This document shows, in pieces, positions 1-10,239 of a DNA stretch of 64,000 nt. Source of the stretch: Paraburkholderia guartelaensis. Its GTDB lineage: Bacteria > Pseudomonadota > Gammaproteobacteria > Burkholderiales > Burkholderiaceae. The stretch is from assembly GCF_004353905.1 (NCBI RefSeq), contig NZ_SMOD01000006.1, positions 124,001-188,000 of the forward strand. Reading direction: 5' to 3'. Numbering within the stretch: the stretch's first letter is position 1; every line of letters starts with the position of its first letter. The position numbers and the translations under genes were made by a program. The notes under the pieces were generated by a model. The model was not told the DNA's origin, did no database searches, and saw only the letters and a list, made by a program, of their open reading frames with translations.

Positions 1-129
1 CTGAACGGTGACCCGTGACGCGCTCTGAGGCGTTCCGTCGCGCCGGCCGCTTAACGGGATCGGGCGTTTTGAGACGGATATAGAGTGCGGGCACGTCAAA
101 AGTTTGCGCTTAATCAAATATTTGCTGCC

Positions 130-1932
130 ATGACTCCCGATGCTCCCATCCTTGCTACCGGCCAGGCCGATGTCCTCATCGAAGCCGGTCTTGCTTGCCA
201 CCGCGCAGGCCGGATCGACGACGCCCACGCTTACTATCAGTCCGCGCTCGCGGCGCACCCCGAAGAACCCGGCGCACTGCACTACCTGGGCGTGATTGCG
301 CTCGGCCGCGGCCAGTTGAGGGAAGCCGCCGCGCTGATGGACCGTGCGCTCGCGCAGACGCCCGACAACGCCGAATATCTGGCCAACCGCGGCGTAGCCA
401 CAAGCCGCCTTGGCGACCATGCGGTCGCGGCCGCCTGGCAGCGCAAGGCGCTGGCGCTCGCCCCCGACTTCGCTAACGCGCACAACAATCTCGGCAATGC
501 GCTGATGGAACTCGGCGATATCGCCGGCGCCGCGCAGCACTATCGGCGTGCGCGTTCGCTGGAGCCGCAATCCGCGCACTTCGCGTTCAATCTCGGACGC
601 GCACTCGAAGCCAACAGCGAAAAATACGCCGCACTTGTGCAGTTCCGCACTGCTGCGGCGCTCGACCCGCGTGATCTGAAGACGCTGATCCATATGGGCC
701 GGCTGATGCGCTCGATGGAGAAGCACGCCGAAGCGGCCGCCTGCTTCGAGGCCGTGATCGCACGCGAGCCTGAGAACGTGCTCGCGCTCTTCGAACTCGG
801 CTACGCGTACGACGCGATGCACCGCTACGAAGCGGCGATCCCGCTATACCGGCGTGCCGCGGAACTCAAGCCCGATGGGGCGGCCATCATCAACAATCTC
901 GCCTTCGCGCTGACCGCGCTGGCGCGCTACGACGAAGCGGAAATTGACTATCGACGCGCACTGGCGCTGAACCCCGACCTGCCCGAATCGCGCTTTCAGC
1001 TCGGCATGTTATTGCTGAGGCGCGAAGACTACGCCGGCGGCTGGCCGCTCTTCGAGAACCGCAAGCTCACCGCGACTGCCAGGGCCAACTACCGCAAGCT
1101 GCCGTGCCCCGAGTGGCGGGGCGAGCCGCTGGAAGGCAAGCGCTTCCTGATCTGCCGCGAGCAGGGCGTGGGCGATCAGATCCAGTTCCTGCGCTATGCG
1201 GGCCTGCTGGCCCAGATGGGCGCGCAGGTTCACGCGTGGGTCGCGCCGGAACTGGCGTCGCTCGCAGCGACGGTGCCGGGTGTCGCACGCGTGCTCGACG
1301 CCGCGCCGAGCGACGAAGCCATCGCCACGGATTACGACTACTGGTGCGACGTGATGAGCCTGCCGCTGAAGTTTCCGGGCCGGCCGATCTACGCCGGCAT
1401 GCCGTATATGCGAGCCGATACCGCGCAGGCCGCCACCTGGCGCGCACGCGTGAACGCGCTGGCCGGCGCCGCGCAGCGCCGTATCGGGCTCGTCTGGGCC
1501 GGCAACCCGCGCCACCATTTCGACGCCTTCCGCTCCGTGCGGCTCGAGTCGCTGGTGCCGCTGTCCGCGCTCGCCGGCAACGCCTGGTTCTCGCTCCAGA
1601 AAGGCCCGTCGGCCGCGCAGCTTGCGTCGGTCGCGCTCCGCTGGCCGATCGACGCGCTCGGCGACGATCTGCACGACTTCGCGGCGACGGCGGCGCTCAT
1701 CGAGGCGCTCGACCTCGTCATCACCGTCGATACGTCGGTCGCGCACCTCGCCGGGGCGCTCGGCAAGCCCGTATGGGTGCTGCTCGCCGCGCAGTCCGAC
1801 TGGCGCTGGGGCAAGGATCGCGCCGATTCGGCCTGGTATCCGTCGGCGCGCGTGTTCCGCCAGTCCTCGCTCGGCGACTGGCGCGGCGTGGTCGCCGAAC
1901 TGGAAAGCGCGCTTTGCGGGGCGTCCCGCTAA
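130..1932 (+). CDS. TPR-repeat protein with C-terminal glycosyltransferase-like domain
   Basis: About 600 aa. Roughly residues 15-300 are tandem tetratricopeptide repeats, with recurring A..Y..AL...P motifs such as NAHNNLGNAL and AIINNLAFALT. The C-terminal half has a glycosyltransferase family 9/41-like fold, judged by REQGVGDQIQFLRY, GLVWAGNP and TVDTSVAHLAGALGKP. Proteins of this build are common in Burkholderia; TPR plus this domain suggests protein or surface-glycan glycosylation, but the substrate is unknown. I chose the ATG at 130. An in-frame GTG at 85 would add 15 residues with no clear ribosome-binding site. No signal peptide is visible, so it is probably cytoplasmic. The LysR gene follows after 99 bases. 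The 129 bases before it hold nothing I can name. Confidence 0.75.
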   Translation: MTPDAPILATGQADVLIEAGLACHRAGRIDDAHAYYQSALAAHPEEPGALHYLGVIALGRGQLREAAALMDRALAQTPDNAEYLANRGVATSRLGDHAVAAAWQRKALALAPDFANAHNNLGNALMELGDIAGAAQHYRRARSLEPQSAHFAFNLGRALEANSEKYAALVQFRTAAALDPRDLKTLIHMGRLMRSMEKHAEAAACFEAVIAREPENVLALFELGYAYDAMHRYEAAIPLYRRAAELKPDGAAIINNLAFALTALARYDEAEIDYRRALALNPDLPESRFQLGMLLLRREDYAGGWPLFENRKLTATARANYRKLPCPEWRGEPLEGKRFLICREQGVGDQIQFLRYAGLLAQMGAQVHAWVAPELASLAATVPGVARVLDAAPSDEAIATDYDYWCDVMSLPLKFPGRPIYAGMPYMRADTAQAATWRARVNALAGAAQRRIGLVWAGNPRHHFDAFRSVRLESLVPLSALAGNAWFSLQKGPSAAQLASVALRWPIDALGDDLHDFAATAALIEALDLVITVDTSVAHLAGALGKPVWVLLAAQSDWRWGKDRADSAWYPSARVFRQSSLGDWRGVVAELESALCGASR

Positions 1933-2031
1933 GGCATCCGGCCCGCGCGCCGCGCGAATTTCGCCGCGCAGGCGCCCAGGCGCGCGGCCACGGGCCTAGA
2001 ATGCGGACTTCTCATCCGCACGCTGGTCCGC

Positions 2032-2988
2032 ATGGAACTCAAATGGCTCGAAGACTTCGTCTCGCTCGCGGAGACGCATAGTTTCAGTCGCTCGGCCGAA
2101 CTGCGCCACGTGACGCAGCCGGCTTTCTCGCGCCGCATCCAGGCCCTCGAAGCGTGGCTCGGCACCGAGCTGATCGATCGCTCGGTTTATCCGACGCGCC
2201 TCACGGCCGCGGGCCAGGTGTTCTACGAGCAGGCGCTCGCGATGCTTTCGCAGTTCCACGAGGCGCGCACCCTGTTGCGCGGCCATACGGCCACGCCCGC
2301 GGCGACGATCGAGTTCGCGGTGCCGCACACGCTTTCGCTCACGTACTTTCCGCGCTGGCTGCAGCGCATCGAGGCGAAACTCGGCCGCATCCACACGCGG
2401 CTGCGCGCGCTGAACGTGCACGATGCCGTGCTGTCACTCGTGGAGGGCGGCTGCGACCTCGTGATGGGCTATCACCATCCCAGCCACCCCGTCACGCTCG
2501 ACCCCGCGCGCTACGACACGCTGACGCTCGGCATCGAGTCGATCAGCCCGTATTCGGCGCCGCAGCGCGCGGGGCGTGCGCGCTACACGCTGCCCGGCAC
2601 GCCCGATGCGCCCACACCGTACCTCTCCTATACGCCCAACGCGTATCTCGGCCGCATGACCGAGGTGATCGTTGCCAACGCACCGGCGCGCCTCTATCTG
2701 GACCGCGTGTACGAAACGGACATGGCAGAAGGGCTCAAGGCGATGACGCTGGCCGGTCACGGCATCGCCTTTTTGCCGCACAGCGCGGTGGAAGACGCCG
2801 TGGCCCAGGGCGAGCTGATTCGCCTCGACCGCGGTACGCGCGGCGTGCCGGAGGGCCAGTTCACGCTAGACATGGAGATCCGCCTCTATCGCGACAAGCT
2901 CGCGACGCAGGGAGACGATGCGCGCCAGGCGCTCGTGCGCGAGCTGTGGGAGGCGGTCAGCGAGGAACTTGCGCAGGGCAAGCGCTGA
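2032..2988 (+). CDS. LysR-family transcriptional regulator (HypT/YjiE-like)
   Basis: A 318-aa LysR-type regulator. The N-terminal winged helix-turn-helix covers residues 1-65 (SFSRSAELRHVTQPAFSRR is the recognition region), followed by a linker helix and a two-lobed effector domain. From memory the effector domain resembles E. coli HypT (YjiE), especially YTPNAYLGRMT and the LAGHGIAFLPHSA segment, rather than amino-acid-sensing members. It ends about 200 bases before gdhA on the same strand, so control of gdhA is possible but unproven. The ATG at 2032 puts the HTH at the normal distance from the N-terminus. LysR membership is certain; the ligand is not. Confidence 0.85.
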   Translation: MELKWLEDFVSLAETHSFSRSAELRHVTQPAFSRRIQALEAWLGTELIDRSVYPTRLTAAGQVFYEQALAMLSQFHEARTLLRGHTATPAATIEFAVPHTLSLTYFPRWLQRIEAKLGRIHTRLRALNVHDAVLSLVEGGCDLVMGYHHPSHPVTLDPARYDTLTLGIESISPYSAPQRAGRARYTLPGTPDAPTPYLSYTPNAYLGRMTEVIVANAPARLYLDRVYETDMAEGLKAMTLAGHGIAFLPHSAVEDAVAQGELIRLDRGTRGVPEGQFTLDMEIRLYRDKLATQGDDARQALVRELWEAVSEELAQGKR

Positions 2989-3094
2989 CGAAGCGGCAAT
3001 CGGCGCTCACAACGGGGTACACAAACAGTCAGGCTATTTCAGTCTGTAAGGCCTGAGGCGCGGAGGCCGCGACACGTTTTTTCGACTTCGGGGA

Positions 3095-3117
3095 CGTTAT
3101 GCACGAAAAGCATAACG
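3095..3117. promoter_or_regulatory. Inverted repeat in the gdhA leader
   Basis: CGTTATGC at 3095-3102 and its exact reverse complement GCATAACG at 3110-3117 flank a 7-base A-rich loop. It lies 74 bases upstream of the gdhA start. No T-run follows, so it is not an intrinsic terminator. It could be an operator or an mRNA leader hairpin. Confidence 0.45.
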
Positions 3118-3190
3118 GGATGATCAAACGGCATTGGATTTCACGTGGGCGTTTTCTGACAATGGCACCACTTGTTCGATCGGAGCGTTC

Positions 3191-4477
3191 ATGTCATCCC
3201 AACTGCAGTCGGTTCCTTCTTATCTCCACGCCGATGATCTCGGCCCCTGGGGCAACTATCTTCGTCAGGTCGACCGCGTGGCGCCGTACCTCGGCTCGCT
3301 TTCGCGCTGGCTCGAAACGCTCAAGCGTCCGAAGCGTATCCTGATCGTCGACTGCCCCATCGAACTCGATAACGGCACCGTTGCGCACTTCGAAGGCTAT
3401 CGTGTCCAGCACAACGTTTCGCGTGGTCCCGGCAAGGGCGGCGTGCGTTATCACCAGGACGTTACGCTCTCCGAAGTAATGGCGCTGTCCGCGTGGATGT
3501 CGGTGAAGAACGCTGCAGTGAACGTGCCGTACGGCGGTGCGAAGGGCGGTATCCGCGTCGATCCGCGTACGCTGTCGCGTGGTGAGCTCGAGCGCGTGAC
3601 GCGCCGCTACACCAGCGAAATCGGCATCATCATCGGACCGAACACCGACATTCCTGCGCCGGACGTCAACACGAACGAGCAGATCATGGCGTGGATGATG
3701 GACACCTACTCGATGAACCAGGGCCAGACGGCCACGGGCGTCGTGACGGGCAAGCCCATCTCGCTCGGCGGCTCGCTCGGCCGCCGCGAAGCCACGGGCC
3801 GCGGCGTGTTCGTGGTCGGTTGCGAGGCTGCCCGCCGCACGGGTCTCTCGATCGACGGCGCACGCATTGCCGTGCAGGGCTTCGGCAACGTGGGCGGCAT
3901 CGCCGCGCGCCTGTTCCAGGAAGCCGGCTCGAAGATCGTCGCCGTGCAAGACCATACCGGCTCGCTCTACAACTCGAGCGGCATGAACGCGGAAGCGCTG
4001 CTCGAGCACGTTGCGAAGACGGGCGGCGTGGCAGGCTTCGCGGGCGCCGAAGTGATGGCGAACGAGGAATTCTGGACCGTCGAAACCGACATCCTGATTC
4101 CGGCCGCGCTGGAAAACCAGATCACCGAGAAGAACGCGGGCAAGATCCGCACGAAGATCATCGTGGAAGGCGCGAACGGCCCGACCACGACGGCAGCCGA
4201 CGACATCCTGCACGACAAGGGCGTGCTCGTGATCCCCGACGTGGTGGCGAACGCGGGCGGCGTGACGGTTTCGTACTTCGAGTGGGTGCAGGACTTCTCG
4301 AGCTTCTTCTGGACCGAGCACGAAATTAACGAACGTCTCGAACGCGTGATGCGCGAAGCCTTCACGGCCGTGTGGCAAGTGTCGAGCGAGCAGAAGGTCT
4401 CGATGCGTACCGCGGCGTTCATCGTGGCATGTAAGCGCATCCTGATGGCGCGCGAGATGCGCGGTCTGTATCCCTGA
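3191..4477 (+). CDS. gdhA: Glutamate dehydrogenase (Glu/Leu/Phe/Val dehydrogenase family)
   Basis: 428 aa, the usual length of hexameric glutamate dehydrogenases. It interconverts glutamate with 2-oxoglutarate and ammonia in the cytoplasm. The catalytic motif [12 protein letters not shown] puts the active lysine at about residue 118. The dinucleotide fold carries GFGNVGG at 230-236, and the substrate-binding region follows. NAD versus NADP preference cannot be settled by eye; resemblance to the shorter catabolic enzymes suggests NAD. The start at 3191 was preferred over an in-frame codon 19 residues upstream because family members begin near this Met. The glutamate/aspartate importer follows downstream, consistent with glutamate use as a carbon and nitrogen source. 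Confidence 0.93.
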   Translation: MSSQLQSVPSYLHADDLGPWGNYLRQVDRVAPYLGSLSRWLETLKRPKRILIVDCPIELDNGTVAHFEGYRVQHNVSRGPGKGGVRYHQDVTLSEVMALSAWMSVKNAAVNVPYGGAKGGIRVDPRTLSRGELERVTRRYTSEIGIIIGPNTDIPAPDVNTNEQIMAWMMDTYSMNQGQTATGVVTGKPISLGGSLGRREATGRGVFVVGCEAARRTGLSIDGARIAVQGFGNVGGIAARLFQEAGSKIVAVQDHTGSLYNSSGMNAEALLEHVAKTGGVAGFAGAEVMANEEFWTVETDILIPAALENQITEKNAGKIRTKIIVEGANGPTTTAADDILHDKGVLVIPDVVANAGGVTVSYFEWVQDFSSFFWTEHEINERLERVMREAFTAVWQVSSEQKVSMRTAAFIVACKRILMAREMRGLYP

Positions 4478-4562
4478 TCGCACCCGGTTTGCAGGCGCAG
4501 CGAAGTGACGAATCAGTGACTTTGCCGTGACAAGTTTTTGCGCTGCACATCAAGGCGCATAG

Positions 4563-4596
4563 AAGGCGGACGTCCTCCACAAGGGGGCGTCCGCCT
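4563..4596 (+). terminator. Probable gdhA terminator hairpin
   Basis: A 10-base stem AAGGCGGACG pairs with CGTCCGCCTT about 86 bases after the gdhA stop. The downstream T-tract is poor, so termination may be partial or the hairpin may protect the mRNA end. Confidence 0.5.
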
Positions 4597-4628
4597 TCGC
4601 ACATTCAGGCGTTGCGCCAGGGTCACTC

Positions 4629-4658
4629 TTGATTCTTTCAAAAAAATTACTTTGATAA
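4629..4658 (+). promoter_or_regulatory. Candidate gltI promoter
   Basis: TTGATT at 4629-4634 and TGATAA at 4653-4658 are separated by 18 bases in an unusually A+T-rich patch about 30 bases before the gltI start. The position and composition fit a sigma-70 promoter, but the match is imperfect. Confidence 0.4.
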
Positions 4659-4689
4659 ACTGGCGGCGGTTCTTGTACCGGAGAAAACA

Positions 4690-5583
4690 ATGCAAATCAA
4701 AAAGACCGCCGCTCTGCTCGCACTCCTTGGTTTCGTCGCCACCAGCGCTTTCGCGCAGGACGCAGGCACACTCAAGAAGATCAAGGACACGGGCGTCATC
4801 TCGCTGGGGCACCGCGAGTCGTCCATTCCTTTTTCGTACTACGACGACAAGCAGAATGTGATCGGCTACTCGCAAGACTACGCGATGAAGATCGTCGAGG
4901 CAGTCAAGCAGAAGCTGAACATGCCTAACCTGAAGGTCAAGATGGTGCCCATCACGTCGCAGAACCGCATTCCGCTCGTGCAGAACGGCACGGTGGACAT
5001 CGAATGCGGCTCGACCACGAACAATGCCGAACGTCAGCAGCAGGCCGCCTTCACGAACACGATCTTCGTGATCGGCACGCGCCTCATGACGAAGAAGGAT
5101 TCGGGCATCAAGGACTTCGCCGACCTCAAGGGCAAGACCGTCGTGACGACGGCGGGCACGACGTCCGAGCGCCTCCTGCGCAAGATGAACCAGGAGAAGA
5201 GCATGGGCATGAACATCATCAGCGCGAAGGACCACGGCGAGTCGTTCATGACGCTCTCGACGGGCCGCGCAGTGGCGTTCATGATGGACGACGCGCTGCT
5301 CGCGGGCGAGCGCGCCAAGTCGAACAATCCGGGCGACTTCGTGATCGTCGGCCAGCCGCAGTCGCGTGAGGCGTACGGCTGCATGATGCGCAAGAACGAT
5401 CCTGAGTTCAAGAAGGTCGCCGACGACGCCATCGCCAAGGTGCAGACCTCGAGCGAAGCAACTGCGATCTACCACAAGTGGTTCGAGTCGCCGATTCCGC
5501 CGAAGGGTCTCAACCTGAACTTCCCGATGAGCGACGACATGAAGGCGCTGTTCAAGAATCCGAACGACAAGGCGATCGATTAA
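4690..5583 (+). CDS. gltI: Glutamate/aspartate ABC transporter, periplasmic binding protein
   Basis: 297 aa. The N-terminal signal peptide (MQIKKTAALLALLGFVATS) ends in AFA-Q, so the mature protein should be periplasmic. The body is a family 3 solute-binding protein, with ISLGHRESSIPFSYYD near the N-terminus and GTVDIECGSTTNN in the ligand region, close to E. coli GltI/YbeJ. It captures glutamate and aspartate for the GltJK-GltL permease encoded immediately downstream. It is the first gene of the operon and is separated from gltJ by a terminator-like hairpin, which would leave more binding protein than membrane components. Confidence 0.93.
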   Translation: MQIKKTAALLALLGFVATSAFAQDAGTLKKIKDTGVISLGHRESSIPFSYYDDKQNVIGYSQDYAMKIVEAVKQKLNMPNLKVKMVPITSQNRIPLVQNGTVDIECGSTTNNAERQQQAAFTNTIFVIGTRLMTKKDSGIKDFADLKGKTVVTTAGTTSERLLRKMNQEKSMGMNIISAKDHGESFMTLSTGRAVAFMMDDALLAGERAKSNNPGDFVIVGQPQSREAYGCMMRKNDPEFKKVADDAIAKVQTSSEATAIYHKWFESPIPPKGLNLNFPMSDDMKALFKNPNDKAID

Positions 5584-5625
5584 CACGGCCCCGGCCGTTC
5601 GACCCGCATTTAGCGTTTAGCACGG

Positions 5626-5659
5626 AACGGAAGAAGCGCCGCTTCTTCCGTTCTTTTTC
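5626..5659 (+). terminator. Strong terminator-like hairpin between gltI and gltJ
   Basis: Twelve bases at 5626-5637 are perfectly complementary to 5641-5652 with a 3-base loop, followed by a T-rich tail. This looks like an intrinsic terminator inside an operon, as often seen after a binding-protein gene. It probably allows partial readthrough or stabilises the gltI message. Confidence 0.75.
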
Positions 5660-5672
5660 TTGGAGTCTCTTG

Positions 5673-6413
5673 ATGTCCTATCACTGGAACTGGGGCATTC
5701 TGCTCAGCCCGGTCTCGACGGGCGAACCCACCACGTACCTCGGCTGGATTCTTTCCGGCCTCTGGGTGACGGTCTCGGTGTCGCTGTGCGCGTGGGTGAT
5801 CGCGCTCATCGTCGGGTCGTTCTTCGGCGTGCTGCGCACGGTGCCGAACAAGTTTCTCGCGGGCGTCGGCACAGTTTATGTGGCGATCTTCCGCAATATT
5901 CCGCTTATCGCTCAGTTCTTCATCTGGTACTTCGTGTTGCCGGAAATCGTGCCGCAAGCGCTCGGCAATGCGTTCAAGCAATCGCCGCCGGGCGTGCAGT
6001 TCTTCTCGGCGTCGGTCGTGTGTCTCGGACTCTTTACCGCGGCGCGCGTGTGCGAACAGGTGCGCTCGGGCATCAACGCGCTGCCGCGCGGCCAGCGCGC
6101 AGCCGGCCTCGCCATGGGCTTCACGCAGTGGCAGACGTACCGCTACGTGCTGCTGCCGGTGGCGTATCGCATCATCGTGCCGCCGCTCACCTCCGAGTTC
6201 CTCAACATCTTCAAGAACTCGGCGGTCGCTTCGACGATCGGCCTGCTCGATCTGTCGGCCCAGGCGCGTCAGCTCGTCGACTACACGGCGCAGACCTATG
6301 AGTCGTTCATCGCCGTCACGCTTGCTTACGTGATCATCAACCTCGTCGTCATGACGCTCATGCGCTGGGTCGAGGCGAAGTCGCGTCTGCCCGGCTACAT
6401 CGGAGGCAAGTGA
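5673..6413 (+). CDS. gltJ: Glutamate/aspartate ABC transporter permease GltJ
   Basis: 246-aa inner-membrane permease of the polar amino acid (HisMQ) family, with five or so hydrophobic segments. The conserved cytoplasmic loop motif lies around [19 protein letters not shown], which contacts the ATPase. I start it at the ATG at 5673; a longer frame runs back into gltI but lacks permease character. It pairs with GltK to form the membrane channel. Its stop overlaps the gltK start (TGATG), indicating translational coupling. Confidence 0.92.
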   Translation: MSYHWNWGILLSPVSTGEPTTYLGWILSGLWVTVSVSLCAWVIALIVGSFFGVLRTVPNKFLAGVGTVYVAIFRNIPLIAQFFIWYFVLPEIVPQALGNAFKQSPPGVQFFSASVVCLGLFTAARVCEQVRSGINALPRGQRAAGLAMGFTQWQTYRYVLLPVAYRIIVPPLTSEFLNIFKNSAVASTIGLLDLSAQARQLVDYTAQTYESFIAVTLAYVIINLVVMTLMRWVEAKSRLPGYIGGK

Positions 6414-7086
6414 TGCATCACTTCGACTGGAGCGGCATTCCGGGCGCGCTGCCTACGCTGTGGACGGGCGCGATCATTACGTTCAAGATCACGCTGTGCG
6501 CGATCGTGGTCGGCATTCTCTGGGGCACGCTGCTCGCGCTCATGCGGCTTTCCAGCGTGAAGCCGCTCGAATGGTTCGCCAAGGGCTACGTCACGATCTT
6601 CCGCTCGATCCCGCTCGTGATGGTCCTGCTGTGGTTCTTCCTGATCGTGCCGCAGGTGCTGCAAAACGTGCTGGGTCTCTCGCCCGACATCGACATTCGC
6701 CTCGCGTCCGCGATGATCGCGTTCTCGCTGTTCGAGGCCGCGTATTATTCGGAGATCATTCGTGCGGGCATTCAGGCGGTGCCGCGCGGGCAGGTGAACG
6801 CTGCGTTCGCGCTCGGCATGCGTTATGGCCAGGCCATGCAATACGTGGTGCTGCCGCAGGCGTTCCGCGCGATGGTGCCGCTGTTGCTTACACAGGCCAT
6901 CGTGCTGTTTCAGGACACCTCGCTCGTGTACGTGATCAGCCTCGCCGACTTCTTCCGTACTTCCACCAATATTGGCGACCGTGACGGGACGATGGTCGAA
7001 ATGGTACTGTTCGCGGGCGCGTGCTATTTCGTGATTTGCGTGATCGCGTCGAGCCTCGTGAAAGGTCTTCAGAAAAAGGTCGCAAG

Positions 7087-7090
<4 letters not shown>
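6413..7090 (+). CDS. gltK: Glutamate/aspartate ABC transporter permease GltK
   Basis: 225-aa HisM/Q-family permease with several membrane helices. The EAA-loop is around [19 protein letters not shown]. It partners GltJ in the inner membrane. A GTG three bases earlier is in frame; the ATG at 6413 overlaps the gltJ stop. Its own stop overlaps the gltL start (ATGA), so gltJ, gltK and gltL are read as one coupled unit. Confidence 0.92.
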
Positions 7091-7812
<722 letters not shown>

Positions 7813-7830
7813 CGCTTTGCACGCTTCGAA

Positions 7831-7866
7831 AAAAAAGCCGCGCTCGATGCGCGGCTTTTTTCGTTT
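7831..7866. terminator. Bidirectional terminator between gltL and the glutamine amidotransferase gene
   Basis: The stem 7831-7843 (AAAAAAGCCGCGC) pairs with 7849-7861 around a 5-base loop, with A and T runs at both ends. It can serve both converging genes. Confidence 0.88.
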
Positions 7867-7881
7867 TGGGCGTCGCCCGGC

Positions 7882-8790
7882 TTACTCGCCCCAGGTTTGC
7901 AGTGCGTCCACGGCTTCCGGGTCGATCTCGCGCGGCTGCCCGGCGCACGGTGCGCTGGCCGACGCATCGAGCGAAGGGTTGGCGAGCTTGTCGAGCACCT
8001 TTTGCGGCACCGGGACGCTCGCCTGGGCGATCACGTCGCCGTGCTGGAACATCAGCAGGTCGCCGGGGGCGAAGCGCGTCCAGACCTCGTTGTCGGTGAG
8101 CGGCGCGGTGGCGATCACGGCCACGCGGTCTTCAGGCGTCGTGTACTTGGCGAAGTCGATGGAGACATCGGCGTCGACGAGATGGGCCGTCGAAAACGGC
8201 CAGCGTCGCACGAGATAGTAGAGATGCGTCGAGCAGTGTGCGAACAGCGCCTGGCCGTTCGACATCAGAAAGTTGAAGACGCCGAACTGCGTGACCTCGC
8301 GCGTGAGCGACTCCAGTGCGGCGAACAGCTCGGCGAGCGGCGGCTGTGCACCGGGGAACGCCTTGCGCAAGCCTTGCAGCAGCAGGCAGAACGCGCGCTC
8401 GCTATCGGTCGTGCCAACCGGCTGGTAGACGCCCGACATCACCGGATTGAAGTCCTGAAGGTCGCCGTTGTGCGCGAAGATCCAGTGACGGCCCCACAGC
8501 TCGCGCTGGAACGGGTGACTGTTCTCGAGCGCGCAGTTGCCTTGTGTGGCCTTGCGGATGTGGGCGATGGTGTTGCGCGACTTGATGGGGTAGTGCTTGA
8601 CCATCTCGGCGATCGGCGAACGTGCCGAGGCCTCGTTGTCGATGAAGAGGCGGCAGGCCTTGTCCTCGAAGAACGCGATACCCCAGCCGTCGGCGTGGTG
8701 ATCGGTGGCGCCGCCGCGCGCCGCGAATCCTGTGAAGGAGAACGTGACGTCTGTCGGCGCGGCGCAATTCATTCCGAGAAGTTGGCACAT
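7882..8790 (-). CDS. Class II glutamine amidotransferase (YafJ family)
   Basis: 302 aa. It begins MCQLLGMNC, so after Met removal Cys2 becomes the N-terminal nucleophile typical of class II (Ntn) glutamine amidotransferases. Further family features include FAARGGATDHHADGWGIAFF and the FAHNGDLQDF glutamine-pocket segment. The rest resembles E. coli YafJ, a predicted stand-alone glutaminase domain of unknown acceptor. It is encoded alone, converging on gltL and diverging from pyrC. Glutamine hydrolysis is well supported; the physiological role is unknown. Confidence 0.85.
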   Translation of the reverse strand: MCQLLGMNCAAPTDVTFSFTGFAARGGATDHHADGWGIAFFEDKACRLFIDNEASARSPIAEMVKHYPIKSRNTIAHIRKATQGNCALENSHPFQRELWGRHWIFAHNGDLQDFNPVMSGVYQPVGTTDSERAFCLLLQGLRKAFPGAQPPLAELFAALESLTREVTQFGVFNFLMSNGQALFAHCSTHLYYLVRRWPFSTAHLVDADVSIDFAKYTTPEDRVAVIATAPLTDNEVWTRFAPGDLLMFQHGDVIAQASVPVPQKVLDKLANPSLDASASAPCAGQPREIDPEAVDALQTWGE

Positions 8791-9166
8791 GGTACTGATG
8801 GTGCGTAATGCGACTGGGACGGCTGAGGCGGCTGCTGCAGTGGCAGGCGGGACCCGCCGTCGACCCGTTACAATAATGATTTTCCAAGCATATCACCGGC
8901 CTGCGGGTCGCCAATACGAATTTTGTCGGATGCATTGCAGGCTCGCGTAGAAGGGCGCGTGCCGGCGTCGATGCAGCGCGAATTGTCGTGTGCACGCGAC
9001 GGTGCGGGCAATGCGTGCGCGTTGAACTTGCATCGATCCGCATCGATCGACGCCGAGCTTTTCCCGTGATATGCCCGGAATTTCCGGCAGCCTGAGCGCG
9101 TTCCAAGCGAACTTGCCGCCGTTCATTCATACCGCTGTTGGTTCACTACCGCGCCTGACTCTTGCC
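8791..9166. other. Intergenic region between divergent amidotransferase and pyrC genes
   Basis: 376 bases. It should carry both promoters. I see an A+T-rich patch around 8868-8895 and a near-repeat of CATCGATC at about 9030-9050, but no convincing sigma-70 pair, terminator or small reading frame with a ribosome-binding site. Confidence 0.5.
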
Positions 9167-10222
9167 ATGAACGCCTCTTCCCCCTCGACTCTCACGCTCG
9201 CCCGCCCCGACGACTGGCACCTGCACGTGCGCGACGGCGCGATGCTCGCGGCCGTGCTGCCGCATACGGCGCGCCAGTTCGGCCGCGCGATCATCATGCC
9301 GAACCTCAAGCCGCCGGTCACGACGACCGAGCAGGCCGCCGCCTACCGCGAGCGCATTCTCGCGGCGCTGCCGGCGGGCTCGACCTTCGAGCCGCTGATG
9401 ACGCTCTATCTCACCGACAACACGCCGCCCGAGGAAATCCGCCGCGCGAAGGCGAGCGGCTTCGTGCACGGTGTGAAGCTGTATCCGGCGGGCGCGACGA
9501 CGAATTCGGACGCCGGCGTGACCGACATCCGCAAGTGTGCGAAAACGCTCGAAGCCATGCAGGAAGTGGGCATGCCGCTGCTCGTGCACGGTGAAGTGAC
9601 GAGCGCCGACATCGACCTGTTCGACCGCGAGAAGGTCTTCATCGACCGCGTGATGATCCCGACGCGCCGCGATTTTCCGGGCCTCAAGGTGGTGTTCGAG
9701 CACATCACGACGAAGGACGCCGTCGACTACATCCGCGCCGATCACGCGGCGCCCGGCCTGCTCGGCGCGACGATCACCGCGCATCACCTGCTCTACAACC
9801 GCAACGCGATCTTCCAGGGCGGCATTCGTCCGCACTACTACTGCCTGCCGGTGCTCAAGCGCGAGACGCATCGCGTGGCGCTCGTGGAGGCGGCGACTTC
9901 GGGCGATCATCGCTTCTTCCTCGGCACCGACAGCGCGCCGCACCCGAAGGGCCTGAAAGAGCACGCATGCGGCTGCGCGGGCTGCTACACGGCGCTGCAC
10001 GCGCTCGAGCTGTACGCCGAAGCGTTCGACAACGCGGGCGCGCTCGACAAGCTCGAGGGCTTCGCGAGCTTTTACGGCGCCGACTTCTACGGCCTGCCGC
10101 GCGCGACCGAAACGGTCACGCTGCGCCGCGAAAGCTGGACGCTGCCCGCCGAAGTCGAGGCAGGCGGCACGCCTGTCGTGCCGCTGCGCGGTGGCGAGAC
10201 GATCGGCTGGAAACTCGCTTGA
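9167..10222 (+). CDS. pyrC: Dihydroorotase
   Basis: 351-aa type II dihydroorotase, which cyclises carbamoyl-aspartate to dihydroorotate in pyrimidine synthesis. Metal-binding histidines are in the N-terminal DWHLHVRDG (His18, His20). [13 protein letters not shown] contains the carbamylated lysine, and HGEVT and the later GTDSAPHP complete the amidohydrolase site. A longer frame from 9071 adds 32 residues unlike the family; the ATG at 9167 gives the usual N-terminus. The DUF3025 gene begins at or just after its stop codon. Confidence 0.94.
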   Translation: MNASSPSTLTLARPDDWHLHVRDGAMLAAVLPHTARQFGRAIIMPNLKPPVTTTEQAAAYRERILAALPAGSTFEPLMTLYLTDNTPPEEIRRAKASGFVHGVKLYPAGATTNSDAGVTDIRKCAKTLEAMQEVGMPLLVHGEVTSADIDLFDREKVFIDRVMIPTRRDFPGLKVVFEHITTKDAVDYIRADHAAPGLLGATITAHHLLYNRNAIFQGGIRPHYYCLPVLKRETHRVALVEAATSGDHRFFLGTDSAPHPKGLKEHACGCAGCYTALHALELYAEAFDNAGALDKLEGFASFYGADFYGLPRATETVTLRRESWTLPAEVEAGGTPVVPLRGGETIGWKLA

Positions 10223-10239
10223 ACGAGGCGGGGCAGGGC

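Noticed and set aside
3099..3344. An 81-residue frame overlapping the gdhA start
   Set aside because: It overlaps gdhA in another frame, begins in the leader hairpin and has no similarity.
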